A DNA stretch of 54,803 nt from Bryobacterales bacterium (lineage in GTDB: Bacteria; Acidobacteriota; Terriglobia; Bryobacterales; Bryobacteraceae). Within the stretch, counting starts at the first letter, position 1. Each line of letters starts with the position of its first letter. A program made the translations under genes and the position numbers. This document shows positions 1 through 8,494 of the stretch, piece by piece. A model generated the notes under the pieces. It was given only the letters and a program-made list of their open reading frames with translations. It had not been told where the DNA came from and did not search any database. The stretch lies in assembly GCA_025463005.1 (NCBI GenBank), contig JAOAPR010000124.1:1-54803 (forward strand), read 5' to 3'.

Positions 1-112
1 GTAAGCGATCCTAGCAGGACCGGCCGGGCCTTTCGCGCGGAATTCGGCCAATGGCGATTGGGGGTCGGTGAGCGGCGCAAAAACAAACGGCGGGAGGATT
101 CTAAGGCGTCAC

Positions 113-179
113 GTGCAAAACAGAGCGCGGCGCGACCGTTTCCCGGCCCGTTTGATGGTGCGTGCCGCGCCCTTTGCGG
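113..179 (+). repeat. REP-like palindromic element, single copy
   Basis: A 67-base imperfect hairpin lies beyond the 3' end of the small secreted-protein gene. Outer arms GTGCAAA (113-119) and TTTGCGG (173-179) flank a 5-nt internal loop (ACAGA) facing a 2-nt one (CC). The inner arms are GCGCGGCGCG (125-134) and CGTGCCGCGC (161-170), with one G.T wobble pair. It aligns end to end with the tandem element at 8253-8408 read on the minus strand, roughly 75-80% identical by eye, the differences being mostly transitions in the loop. The rest of bases 1-215 shows no supportable gene. Confidence 0.7.
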
Positions 180-215
180 TTCTTTCCTCTCGCCCGTCCT
201 GCTAACCGGATTCGG

Positions 216-551
216 CTATTTCTGATTCTGGCCGTCGTGTTTCTGGTTGTAGATTTCCTTGCTCAATCGGTTCTGCTGGTGGTTGATCTGAACCTTCTCT
301 TTGTTGGTCAGATTCCCGCCGTTCTCCTTGCGGTTATGGCGCACTTCCTGGTTCAGCTTGGACTGCTGGCGCTCGAGGCGCGCCGTTTCGCGCGGAGTCA
401 GTGAGCCGCTCTTCACACCCTGCGCGATACGCTTCTGCTGGTTCTCTTTGCGCTGCTCGATTCTGCCTTCTTTGTCATCCGCCGCGAAAGACATCGTCGC
501 CGTGCCGGTCAGAAGCGCGCTAGTCAAAATGCTGATGATCACCCGTCTCAT
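216..551 (-). CDS. small secreted, charged, repeat-containing protein
   Basis: A 111-residue protein starting MRRVIISILTSALL, with an N-terminal signal peptide probably cleaved after SFA. The mature part is very hydrophilic, rich in Gln, Asn, Lys, Arg and Glu. It holds two copies of a helical motif: GSLTPRETARLERQQSKLNQ and GNLTNKEKVQINHQQNRLSK. I chose this ATG because AAGGAGG lies 9 bases upstream; a longer reading frame exists but has no such site. I know this repeat pattern from uncharacterised periplasmic proteins in several phyla and cannot assign a function. It is divergent from the isocitrate dehydrogenase gene and its 3' end faces a palindromic repeat. Confidence 0.75.
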   Translation of the reverse strand: MRRVIISILTSALLTGTATMSFAADDKEGRIEQRKENQQKRIAQGVKSGSLTPRETARLERQQSKLNQEVRHNRKENGGNLTNKEKVQINHQQNRLSKEIYNQKHDGQNQK

Positions 552-694
552 TTCTCTCGACCTCCTTGTTTTCTTGTGAAAGGCTGTTGCCTTCTGCATG
601 GTCAAACCACAAGGTGAACGGGGAGTTTCGCGGGGGGGACGTTAAAAGCTCGTCATCCGTGACCTTAGAACCGGGCGCGGGACGGTACTGCCTA

Positions 695-700
695 TACAAT
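695..700 (+). promoter_or_regulatory. -10 box of icd, leaderless arrangement
   Basis: TACAAT stands exactly 6 bases before the ATG at 707 and no Shine-Dalgarno sequence is present. Transcription would start at or beside the start codon. No good -35 match is visible 17 bases upstream, so only the -10 element is supported. Confidence 0.5.
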
Positions 701-706
701 AAAACG

Positions 707-1714
707 ATGTCTCATAAAGTAACGTTGATCCCGGGCGATGGCATCGGGCCCGAGGTCGCTGCGGCGGCGCGCCGTGCGGTGGACGCGACCGGCGTCCGCA
801 TCGAGTGGGAAGTTGTCGAATTGAACGCCGACGTAATCGCGAAAACAGGCCTGTCGCTGCCTCCGCACGTGGTCGAGAGCCTGGAGCGGACGCATGTGGG
901 ATTAAAGGGACCTGTGACGACGCCCGTCGGCGGCGGATACACCAGCGTCAACGTCGCGCTGCGCAAAAAACTGGATCTGTTCGCGAACGTCCGGCCGGTG
1001 CGCTCCATGCCGGGAGTCGTCACCCGCTTTGACGACGTGAAAATCGATATGGTGATCTTCCGCGAAAACACGGAGGACCTGTATTCGGGTCTGGAGCATG
1101 AAGTGGTCACCGACGTGGTAACCAGCCTCAAGGTCATCACGCGAACCGCGTCCATCCGCATCGCGGAGTACGCCTTCGCATACACCGAAAAAACGGGACG
1201 CAAGAAAGTCGCGGCCATCCACAAGGCGAACATCATGAAGCTGGCCGACGGATTGTTCCTGCGCTGCTGCCGGGAAGTGGCCGCGCGGCATCCTAATATC
1301 GAATACAAGGAGCTGATCGTCGACAACGCCGCCATGCAACTGGTGGTGCGGCCGGAGCAGTTCGATATTCTGCTGCTGCCGAATCTCTACGGCGACATCG
1401 TCTCGGATCTGGCGGCGGGTTTGGTCGGCGGATTGGGCATGGTCCCCGGCGCCAACATGGGCGAAAAGCATGCCGTGTTCGAGGCGGTGCATGGCTCGGC
1501 TCCGGATATCGCGGGGAAGGGCATCGCCAATCCGACGGCCATGATGCTGTCGTCGGCGCTGATGCTGTTCCATTTGAATGAGCCGCAAGCGGCCGCGCGC
1601 CTGCAGCAGGCGGTCGAGAACGTTTACGCGGGCGGCAAGAACACGACACCCGACGTCGGCGGCAAAGCGGGCACCGACCAGTTCACGGACGCGGTCATCG
1701 CCGCGATGGGATAG
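707..1714 (+). CDS. icd: isocitrate dehydrogenase, NAD-dependent type
   Basis: Oxidative decarboxylation of isocitrate to 2-oxoglutarate in the TCA cycle; cytosolic. At 335 residues it is the short form of the isocitrate/isopropylmalate dehydrogenase family. The N-terminus reads IPGDGIGPEV (8-17). The substrate-binding segment carries RENTEDLYSG (119-128) and HKAN (172-175), and the metal-binding segment is NLYGDIVSDLAAG near 226-238. HGSAPDIAGKGIANP (262-276) keeps the Asp that marks NAD rather than NADP use. The TPVGGGYTSVN loop resembles isocitrate dehydrogenases more than LeuB. Start chosen from family length and the -10 box 6 bases upstream; an in-frame extension to 566 is unlikely. The gene converges on gap with a 6-base gap. 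A homoisocitrate or isopropylmalate role is less likely. Confidence 0.88.
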   Translation: MSHKVTLIPGDGIGPEVAAAARRAVDATGVRIEWEVVELNADVIAKTGLSLPPHVVESLERTHVGLKGPVTTPVGGGYTSVNVALRKKLDLFANVRPVRSMPGVVTRFDDVKIDMVIFRENTEDLYSGLEHEVVTDVVTSLKVITRTASIRIAEYAFAYTEKTGRKKVAAIHKANIMKLADGLFLRCCREVAARHPNIEYKELIVDNAAMQLVVRPEQFDILLLPNLYGDIVSDLAAGLVGGLGMVPGANMGEKHAVFEAVHGSAPDIAGKGIANPTAMMLSSALMLFHLNEPQAAARLQQAVENVYAGGKNTTPDVGGKAGTDQFTDAVIAAMG

Positions 1715-1720
1715 CCGAGG

Positions 1721-2731
<1,011 letters not shown>

Positions 2732-2767
2732 TTAGTTTAGCGGGATCATCGCGGCATGTGCATCTTC

Positions 2768-2773
2768 TATGAT
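2768..2773 (+). promoter_or_regulatory. -10 box of dcd, leaderless arrangement
   Basis: TATGAT precedes the ATG at 2780 by exactly 6 bases. The intervening CAAGAG touches the start codon and cannot act as a normally spaced Shine-Dalgarno. Confidence 0.5.
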
Positions 2774-2779
2774 CAAGAG

Positions 2780-3352
2780 ATGGTTCTTTCCGACGTCGAT
2801 ATCCGGCGCTATTTGAAAGAGGGCAAGATCAAGATCACGCCTGCGCTGCCGCCCGAGCAGTTCGGAAGCTGCTCGGTTGATTTCCGCCTTGGCCAGGAGT
2901 TCAGCGTGTTCGAGCACAGCCGCCACGCGCTGATCGATCTGAGGGAGAAAACCGCCATCCAGGACCTGATGCGCACCATCACAGTCGCGCAGGGCGAGCC
3001 GTTCATCCTGCAGCCAGGCGAGTTCGCGCTGGCCATCACGGAAGAAACCCTCGAATTGGATGACGATGTGTTGGGACGACTGGAAGGCCGCTCGAGCCTG
3101 GGCCGCATCGGCATTATCGTGCATGGGACGGCGGGCCTGTTCGATCCCGGTTGGCGCGGCCGGGCGACGCTCGAGTTAAGCAACCTGGGCGTGATGCCGG
3201 TGGCACTCTATCAGGGCATGCGGATCTGCTCATTCACCTTCGAACAGCTCTCGTCGCGGGTGGAAGTCCCCTATTACAAAAAGGTTGGCAACAAGTATGC
3301 GGGCCAGGAGCGGCCCGTGGCGAGCCGTCTGGCGAGCGAAACCAGCCGCTGA
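2780..3352 (+). CDS. dcd: dCTP deaminase
   Basis: Deaminates dCTP to dUTP, feeding dTMP synthesis; a homotrimer of the dUTPase fold. The 190-residue product starts MVLSDVDIRRYL, the classical Dcd start. GRSSLGRIG (103-111) is the phosphate-binding loop, HGTAGLFDPGW (115-125) the nucleotide pocket, and Glu132 in RATLELSN the expected catalytic acid. The HGTAG segment is a little closer to the bifunctional deaminase/dUTPase group than the E. coli HVTAH form, so combined dCTP-to-dUMP activity cannot be excluded. I took the ATG at 2780 rather than 2756 because a -10 box sits 6 bases before it and the family begins there. Thymidylate kinase appears later in the window. Confidence 0.93.
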   Translation: MVLSDVDIRRYLKEGKIKITPALPPEQFGSCSVDFRLGQEFSVFEHSRHALIDLREKTAIQDLMRTITVAQGEPFILQPGEFALAITEETLELDDDVLGRLEGRSSLGRIGIIVHGTAGLFDPGWRGRATLELSNLGVMPVALYQGMRICSFTFEQLSSRVEVPYYKKVGNKYAGQERPVASRLASETSR

Positions 3353-3370
3353 GGTGATAACATAGCCGCC

Positions 3371-4228
3371 ATGCGTTGGCTCCTGTTACCCGTCTCGCTC
3401 CTCGCCGCTGCGGCTGCTTTTTTTGCTCAAACTGCTCCTCCGAACCCGACGGGGATCTCCGTGGGACATATTCACCTGGTGGTGGCCGATCCGGCCGCCT
3501 ACCAGAAGACCATCGTGAGTGTTCTGGGCGGCACGCCCGTGAACGCCGGCCCTCTCACCATGGTGAAACTTCCGGGTGTTTTCTTCATCATGACGGCTGC
3601 GAAGCAAGGAGCCGGGCCGAGTGGTGGATCCAAGGGTTCCACAGCGGACCATATGGGTTTTTCGGTCAAGAGTTTCGCTGCTTTGAAAGCGAAAGCAGTG
3701 GCGGCCGGCCTGAACGTACAGGAAGTCACGCCGAATGTGCAGGCGTTCGTGACTTTTCCGAACGACGTGATCGTCGAAGTTCAGGAAGATACATCGCTTA
3801 CAACCGATTCGGCATTCAGTCACTATCACCTTGCTGTTCCCGATCAGAACGCCGCGCGTGAATGGTACATGAAGACGTTTGGCGGCGTCGAAGCGCAGCG
3901 TCGGCCTGGATTGAAAGGCGTCGGAATTCCTCCAGGCACCGTGGATTTCCTGGGCGGAGGCGGCGGTTTTGGCAAGGGCAAGGCCAAGGAGGGCGCTCCC
4001 CCGGCAGCCCCGCCTGCTCCACCTGCGGCTACCAAGGGCCGCTACCTCGATCACATCGGATTTGAAGTGAAGGATCTGGACGCATTCGCCAAGAAACTCG
4101 AAGCGGACGGCGTGAAGTTTGACATGGCTCCGCGTGACATGACGAAGCAGTTCGGCTTGAAGATCGCATTCATCACCGATCCCTTTGGGACCTATATAGA
4201 GCTAACCGAAGGATTGTCGAAGCAGTAA
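3371..4228 (+). CDS. secreted VOC (glyoxalase-like) family protein
   Basis: A 285-residue protein with a signal peptide (MRWLLLPVSLLAAAAAFFAQ). Two vicinal-oxygen-chelate modules follow: one near residues 30-150 (starting VGHIHLVVADPAAY) and one near 150-285 (starting FSHYHLAVPDQNAAREWY). The second is split by a Gly/Pro/Ala-rich insert of about 25 residues before YLDHIGFEVKDLDAF. The closing strand FGTYIELTEG is typical of the fold. His residues in HIHLVV, HYHLAV and DHIGFEV plus the final Glu could bind metal. The substrate is unknown, and a dioxygenase or epimerase role cannot be told apart. TAACAT lies 7 bases before the ATG, so the gene is probably leaderless. Its stop directly abuts the stop of the convergent hpnI gene. 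Confidence 0.78.
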   Translation: MRWLLLPVSLLAAAAAFFAQTAPPNPTGISVGHIHLVVADPAAYQKTIVSVLGGTPVNAGPLTMVKLPGVFFIMTAAKQGAGPSGGSKGSTADHMGFSVKSFAALKAKAVAAGLNVQEVTPNVQAFVTFPNDVIVEVQEDTSLTTDSAFSHYHLAVPDQNAAREWYMKTFGGVEAQRRPGLKGVGIPPGTVDFLGGGGGFGKGKAKEGAPPAAPPAPPAATKGRYLDHIGFEVKDLDAFAKKLEADGVKFDMAPRDMTKQFGLKIAFITDPFGTYIELTEGLSKQ

Positions 4229-5305
4229 CTATTTGGGCCGGATGCGCCCTTCACTGTCGAGTGCCAGCGTCCGGTCTCGCCAAGACACCGTTTGGCCGAA
4301 CAACCCTACGATCCATATCGCCGCGCCGAACAAGTCGCGCAGCGGAATCAGAAACCATAAGCGCAGCACGTCCGAGCTTCCCAGCACATACCAACCCGCA
4401 GCGGTCGCCATGACCATGCGAGACGCCAGCAACGCCGCAGCCAGACCGATGTATCCGTTTACGGCGGCCGCGACGACCCATAGCGTCGCGAATGTTACCG
4501 GAAGTCCCAGGTATCCCCAGAATTTCGACACGCGAACCGTGCGGGCCCAGCGGACCTGATGACGCCAGACATCGCGCCATCCGCCGGTCAGGCGCGTGGT
4601 TACAATCGCGTCGCTCAGGACACATTTCAAGCCGAGTGCATGAATGCGGTGGCCGAGCTGGTAGTCATCCGCCAGATAGTCCGCAATCGCCTGAAAACCG
4701 CCGATGCGATCCAGATCGGCGCGGCGAAAGGACATGGTCGAGCCCAAGGCGAACTCGTCGACGCCCACTAGTCGCGCCACCAGCGTAGACGGCGCAAAAT
4801 CCGTCGATACGCCGAGTCCTTCGAAGCGCGCCGCGAACGTATCACCCTCAGGCCGATACAGGCACGTGACCAGTCCTACTCGCGGATCGGCCAGCGGTGG
4901 AACGACGGCGGCGAGATAATCCGGTTCTACTCGAATATCGGCGTCATTGACTATGAGGATCGGATAACGCCCCGCCCGGGCCAGATCGATCAGCGAGCCC
5001 ACCTTCCCGTTGGGCGTTTCGGTGGTGCATTCAACCATGCGTACGGTAGGAAATTCGGCGATCAGGGCGGCTGCCGGGTCGCCGCTACGCACGCCGCACA
5101 GCAGCTCGTAGTCGCCTTCCAGAACCGTGTGGGATTTGATCGCCGCACGCAGCGCCGGATCGGCTCCATGTATCGGCTTAAGAATACTGGCCCCTGGGGC
5201 TTGGCCCCTGGCGTCTGGCCCCTGGCTCCTTCGGAACGCCAGACATGCCACCAAGGCGATCAGTTGATATGCGCCAGCGGCAGCAGCGATGGCGAACAAA
5301 ATCAC
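4229..5305 (-). CDS. hpnI: hopanoid head-group glycosyltransferase HpnI
   Basis: A family 2 glycosyltransferase of the ceramide-glucosyltransferase type. HpnI proteins add N-acetylglucosamine to bacteriohopanetetrol. An N-terminal membrane segment (ILFAIAAAAGAYQLIALVACL) precedes the GT-A core with NDADIRVEPDYL (120-131), the acceptor-side acidic segment DDYQLGHRI and the closing HQVRWARTVR, which is the Q..RW motif of processive-type enzymes. Hydrophobic helices fill the last ~100 residues. Adjacency to hpnJ strongly supports the assignment. I prefer the GTG at 5305, which gives a GTGA overlap with the upstream gene, the same junction used between the two EamA genes. A GTG at 5320 is the alternative. 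Last gene of a four-gene minus-strand operon. Confidence 0.8.
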   Translation of the reverse strand: MILFAIAAAAGAYQLIALVACLAFRRSQGPDARGQAPGASILKPIHGADPALRAAIKSHTVLEGDYELLCGVRSGDPAAALIAEFPTVRMVECTTETPNGKVGSLIDLARAGRYPILIVNDADIRVEPDYLAAVVPPLADPRVGLVTCLYRPEGDTFAARFEGLGVSTDFAPSTLVARLVGVDEFALGSTMSFRRADLDRIGGFQAIADYLADDYQLGHRIHALGLKCVLSDAIVTTRLTGGWRDVWRHQVRWARTVRVSKFWGYLGLPVTFATLWVVAAAVNGYIGLAAALLASRMVMATAAGWYVLGSSDVLRLWFLIPLRDLFGAAIWIVGLFGQTVSWRDRTLALDSEGRIRPK

Positions 5306-5667
5306 AGCGCGAGCAGCCACACGCCGCCCGCCACCAGCGCCGCCCCGATCCAGCGGCGTGCGTCGACGTGCTCCTTAAGGACCAGGCGGGCCAGGATAGT
5401 TTCAATCACTAAGCTCCCGGCTGAGGCAGGGACGGCGAAGCTCAAGTCCGCCACTTGGACCAGTGCCATGAATGCGAAAAAGGATAAAGCCATGCACGCC
5501 ACGGCTAGAATGAGGTTCGTCTTGCGAGCCAGCGTCGCCAGTACGCGTCGCAGACCGCTGGGCCCGAAATCATGGATTTCTCCATGACGCTTCATTTCGT
5601 GGCTTTGCAGCAGATCGGCCGTCACTGTAGATGCGATGATGGTGCCAAGAAGGAGCCAGGCCTTCAC
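5302..5667 (-). CDS. half-size EamA/SMR-like membrane protein, second of pair
   Basis: A 121-residue protein with four predicted membrane helices, including AWLLLGTIIASTVTADLL, LILAVACMALSFFAFMALV, DLSFAVPASAGSLVIETIL and WIGAALVAGGVWLLAL. ADLSFAVPASA and the helix ending LVLKEHVDARRWIGAALV are typical of EamA/EmrE-type transporters. It starts with GTG overlapping the upstream stop by four bases (GTGA), indicating translational coupling. With the preceding gene it resembles the ArnE/ArnF half-transporter pair that flips a lipid-linked aminosugar. Here the pair sits between hpnJ and hpnI, so moving a hopanoid or an activated sugar donor is a reasonable inference, not proven. Confidence 0.78.
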   Translation of the reverse strand: MKAWLLLGTIIASTVTADLLQSHEMKRHGEIHDFGPSGLRRVLATLARKTNLILAVACMALSFFAFMALVQVADLSFAVPASAGSLVIETILARLVLKEHVDARRWIGAALVAGGVWLLAL

Positions 5668-6062
5668 CGCGGTCCCTCCGAGTGCGGATTTCCAAGTCCG
5701 ACTAGAATCACCCCAGCCATAATGAGCAGCGTACCCGCCCAGCGAGCCGCAGTGACCTGTTCGCCCAGGAACAGCCGGCTGAGCAGGGCAGTAATCACAT
5801 AGCCCAACGCAGTGACCGGAAGTACATAGCTCAGGTCGGCCCAGCTCAACAGAAACATTCTGCTCATCAGCCACGTGATCAGCAGACAGATCCCCAAACT
5901 CACCCACGGGTTAAAGATCGCGCGCAGGAACGATAGGGGCGATGCCGTGAGCTCTTCAGCGCCGTGCCGCAGGCCCCAGGTCAGGAAAAGATTTCCCAGG
6001 ACGTTGCTGAGGATGACGATGACGGCGAAGGCGCGCGTCTTCCATCGCAGTCGAGGATTCAT
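5664..6062 (-). CDS. half-size EamA/SMR-like membrane protein, first of pair
   Basis: A 132-residue protein with four predicted membrane helices: AFAVIVILSNVLGNLFLTWGL, WVSLGICLLITWLMSRMFLL, LSYVLPVTALGYVITALLSRL and WAGTLLIMAGVILVGLG. WADLSYVLPVTALGYV followed by LFLGEQVTAARWAGTLLI is the EamA half-repeat signature. A full EamA carrier has ten helices, so this is a half or quarter-size unit expected to dimerise. It begins 20 bases after the hpnJ stop and overlaps the next gene by four bases. The two proteins differ clearly from each other, suggesting an obligate heterodimer rather than a recent duplication. Confidence 0.78.
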   Translation of the reverse strand: MNPRLRWKTRAFAVIVILSNVLGNLFLTWGLRHGAEELTASPLSFLRAIFNPWVSLGICLLITWLMSRMFLLSWADLSYVLPVTALGYVITALLSRLFLGEQVTAARWAGTLLIMAGVILVGLGNPHSEGPR

Positions 6063-6082
6063 CCGGAGCGGGTTTCCGGTCG

Positions 6083-7543
6083 TTAGGCTCGTTCGTCTGC
6101 TTGATTCAGAACGCTGGCTTTCTCGTCAGCGACATACTTCTTGCGCTTGGCGCGGAGGCTCAAGTAATCCTTGGCCTCTTTGTAGATCCGTTTGCGCTCG
6201 TGACCGTCGAAAATTCCCTTGCGAACGATGCGCCAGGCCGCCTTGGGGCGGAAGTAGTATTCGCCGTAGAACCGCTCCACCCATTCCACCAGCTCGCCCT
6301 TCTCCAGGATGCCGGGATAAACCACGTTGGGTAGCTGATGCCCTTCGTCGTCGGCCATCTTGAGCTGCACCAGGTTATTCTCTTTGGCGTACTCGTAGAA
6401 TTCCGTGCCCGGGTAAGCATGGCCCATCGAGACCTGAATCGTCTCCACGTCCAGTTGCTTGGCGAAATCTATGGTGTTACGAAGGGTCTCGCGTGTTTCG
6501 CCCGGCAGACCGACGATGAAATCGCCGTGGATCGTCAGGCCCAGGTTGTGGGCGTCTTTGGTGAAGCGGCGGGCGCCTTCGATGGTCGCACCCTTCTTGA
6601 TATTTCTGAGGATCTGCTCGTCTCCAGACTCGTAACCAACGATCAGCAGCCGGCAGCCCGCGTCCTTCATAGCTTTGAGAGTTTCGTAATCGGTGGTGAC
6701 GCGCGAAGTGCAGCTCCAGGTGAAATTCAGCTTCTTCAGCTCCGCGCATAATTCCAGCGTGCGGGCTTTCTTGTAATTGAAGGTGTCGTCGTCGAAAAAG
6801 ATTTCCTTCAGGCCCGGGAAGTTTTCGAGCACATAGCGGCACTCGTTCGCCACATCCTTGCTGGATCGCAAACGCCAGCGGTGGCCGGAGTGCGTCTGCG
6901 GCCACAGGCAGAAGGTGCACATGGCCGGGCAGCCACGCGTCGTGTAGAACGAAATATAGGGATTCAGCAGGAACGGGACGTTATAGCGACGGAAATCGAG
7001 GTCGCGCTTATAAACCTTGCTCACCCATGGCAGCTCGTCCAGGTTCTCGATAACGCCGCCCTCGGGATTATGAACGTTGACGCCGTCTTTCCGGTAGCTC
7101 ACGCCAGGCAGCTCCGAAAGCGGCGTGCCTTTGGCATAGCCGGCGATCTGATAATCGAACTCGCGCCGCACTACGAAATCGATCGCTTTGGTCGCATTCA
7201 GGGCCTTGTCGGGCTCGATGGTCACGGGAGGCCCCACGAACGCGACCTGCATCTTCGAGTTTGCGTCCTTCATCATCTCGGCGATCCGGACATCCACGTG
7301 AAAGCCGGGCGATGACGTGAAGAGGACCAGCAGCTCGAAATCCTTCGCCATGGCGACGGTCTGCTCGATGCTGACGCCGTGAGCGGGCGCGTCCACCACC
7401 TTACTGTCTTCGAGCATGCCGGCTGGATAGCATAACCATACCGGATACCAATAAGATTCGATCTCACGCGTGGAGGGCCAACGCGAGCCGGCCCCACCGT
7501 CAAAGCCTTCAAATGAAGGCGGATTCAAAAAGAGCGTTCTCAT
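6083..7543 (-). CDS. hpnJ: hopanoid biosynthesis radical SAM protein HpnJ
   Basis: A B12-binding-type radical SAM enzyme of 486 residues. HpnJ is required to make bacteriohopanetetrol cyclitol ether. The N-terminus (MRTLFLNPPSFEGFDGGAGS) is highly characteristic of HpnJ. A cobalamin-like domain fills residues 1-170. The radical SAM cluster motif CPAMCTFC lies near residue 205, followed by FFDDDTFN and the GYESGDEQILRNIKKG segment. The C-terminus is a basic helical tail. An AAGGAG sequence lies 14 bases upstream of the ATG, somewhat far. First gene of the operon with the two EamA proteins and hpnI. No hpnK deacetylase is present in the window; its usual slot is taken by the EamA pair. Confidence 0.87.
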   Translation of the reverse strand: MRTLFLNPPSFEGFDGGAGSRWPSTREIESYWYPVWLCYPAGMLEDSKVVDAPAHGVSIEQTVAMAKDFELLVLFTSSPGFHVDVRIAEMMKDANSKMQVAFVGPPVTIEPDKALNATKAIDFVVRREFDYQIAGYAKGTPLSELPGVSYRKDGVNVHNPEGGVIENLDELPWVSKVYKRDLDFRRYNVPFLLNPYISFYTTRGCPAMCTFCLWPQTHSGHRWRLRSSKDVANECRYVLENFPGLKEIFFDDDTFNYKKARTLELCAELKKLNFTWSCTSRVTTDYETLKAMKDAGCRLLIVGYESGDEQILRNIKKGATIEGARRFTKDAHNLGLTIHGDFIVGLPGETRETLRNTIDFAKQLDVETIQVSMGHAYPGTEFYEYAKENNLVQLKMADDEGHQLPNVVYPGILEKGELVEWVERFYGEYYFRPKAAWRIVRKGIFDGHERKRIYKEAKDYLSLRAKRKKYVADEKASVLNQADERA

Positions 7544-7565
7544 GGATGTAAGCGAATCTCCTTGG

Positions 7566-8450
7566 TTATGGGACGTTTGGGCTGGCGGCAGCCTGTTCGT
7601 CCTCTTGCCATGTCGGGTTGCTGTAATCGGCGTTTAACTCGGCTTTGCCGACCACTCGTACATCCACGGTGCTCTGCAGATGCTTCAAAATCGATATGCC
7701 GTTGCGCATTTCATAGTCGCGCACGAAGCGGATACTCTTGAGCCAGGCCGATCCGCTCTTGACCATCTGGCCGGATTCCTTGAGGGGCATGCCGGTGGCT
7801 CCGTCCAGCCACAATTCGCCCTTGAACAGCCCCACCGCTTTGCGCTTTGGAGTGAGCTTGAAAATGTAAGTCTGCTCCTGGTCCTGGGTGATGATCGCGT
7901 TGATCTGGAACTTGTAGTTGGCGGGCGTAATGGCGATGGAGCCCTTCTGGCGCTCATCCTGCTCGAGCTCCAGGTATTTCCCAATGACTTCTTTCTTTAC
8001 CACCGGATCGCCGATAAACTGGCCGATCTGGTCGAACGAGATCTTGCCTAACTTGGAAATCATGCGCAGGACTCTGAGTTTACCGTTCTTTTCGAGGCTA
8101 GGTAGCTGGGCGTCGATATCGACTTCCATGCGAGCCCCCCGCAGGGCGTCCTGCTGGACCTGCTGCGCGGCTAGATAACGGTCAATAACACTCTTCAGGT
8201 TATCCGGAGTAGCGTAGTTCTTAGGAATATCCGCGGCATGGAGGGCGATTATCAAAAGCGCAAAGGGCGCGGCGCGTGCCACCAAGCGGGACCAGGAACT
8301 GATCGCGCCGCGCTCCGTTTTGCGCGTGTTCAAAAGCGCAAAGGGCGCGGCGCGTGCCACCAAGCGGGACCAGGAACTGATCGCGCCGCGCTCCGTTTTG
8401 CGCGTGTTCACATGAATGGCGGACGCGAGAAAAGAGTTAGGTAGACGCAC
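7566..8450 (-). CDS. secreted LolA-like (lipoprotein-sorting-type) protein with in-frame repeat insertion
   Basis: A 294-residue frame starting with GTG (MRLPNSFLASAIHV). Two perfect 26-codon repeats (NTRKTERGAISSWSR..ARAAPFALL) follow, then IIALHAADIPKNY and a body of about 220 residues. The C-terminal half (LTPKRKAVGLFKGELWLDG, MPLKESGQMVKSGSAWLKS, IRFVRDYEMRNGISILKHL) resembles the convex beta-sheet of LolA-type outer-membrane sorting proteins. Deleting both repeats in silico leaves MRLPNSFLASAIHV joined to IIALHAAD, a plausible signal peptide. With the repeats, ARAAPFALLIIALHA can still serve. An AAGGG lies 9 bases before the GTG. Starts at TTG or GTG codons inside the inner repeat copy are possible. 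It precedes comEC but is not its operon partner. Confidence 0.7.
   Translation of the reverse strand: MRLPNSFLASAIHVNTRKTERGAISSWSRLVARAAPFALLNTRKTERGAISSWSRLVARAAPFALLIIALHAADIPKNYATPDNLKSVIDRYLAAQQVQQDALRGARMEVDIDAQLPSLEKNGKLRVLRMISKLGKISFDQIGQFIGDPVVKKEVIGKYLELEQDERQKGSIAITPANYKFQINAIITQDQEQTYIFKLTPKRKAVGLFKGELWLDGATGMPLKESGQMVKSGSAWLKSIRFVRDYEMRNGISILKHLQSTVDVRVVGKAELNADYSNPTWQEDEQAAASPNVP
8253..8408 (-). repeat. 78-bp perfect tandem duplication of a REP-like palindromic element, translated in frame
   Basis: Two identical 78-base units, 8253-8330 and 8331-8408. Each contains a hairpin (8258-8325 and 8336-8403). On the minus strand it reads GCGCAAA, internal loop ACGGA, GCGCGGCGCG, a loop of about 27 bases, CGCGCCGCGC, internal loop CC, TTTGCGC. 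Seventy-eight is a multiple of three, so the host frame stays open through both copies. The same element, diverged, occurs once at 113-179. Confidence 0.9.
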
Positions 8451-8463
8451 TAACGGATGCCCT

Positions 8464-8483
8464 TGCGCGCGCGGAAACGCGCA
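8464..8483. terminator. short hairpin between comEC 3' end and the LolA-like gene
   Basis: TGCGCG (8464-8469) pairs with CGCGCA (8478-8483) over an 8-base loop. It lies just beyond the comEC stop and upstream of the LolA-like gene on the same strand. No clear U-run follows, so termination is only suggested. Confidence 0.3.
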
Positions 8484-8494
8484 GTCCTATGTGG

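Noticed and set aside
566-706. N-terminal extension of icd
   Set aside because: The extra 47 residues lack family similarity, and a -10 box lies directly before the ATG at 707.
712-1649. Long antisense open frames over icd and many other genes
   Set aside because: These are GC-driven shadow frames with Arg/Ala/Pro-rich composition and no domain signals.
5129-5587. Plus-strand frame over the hopanoid operon
   Set aside because: It overlaps well supported minus-strand genes and shows no recognisable domain.
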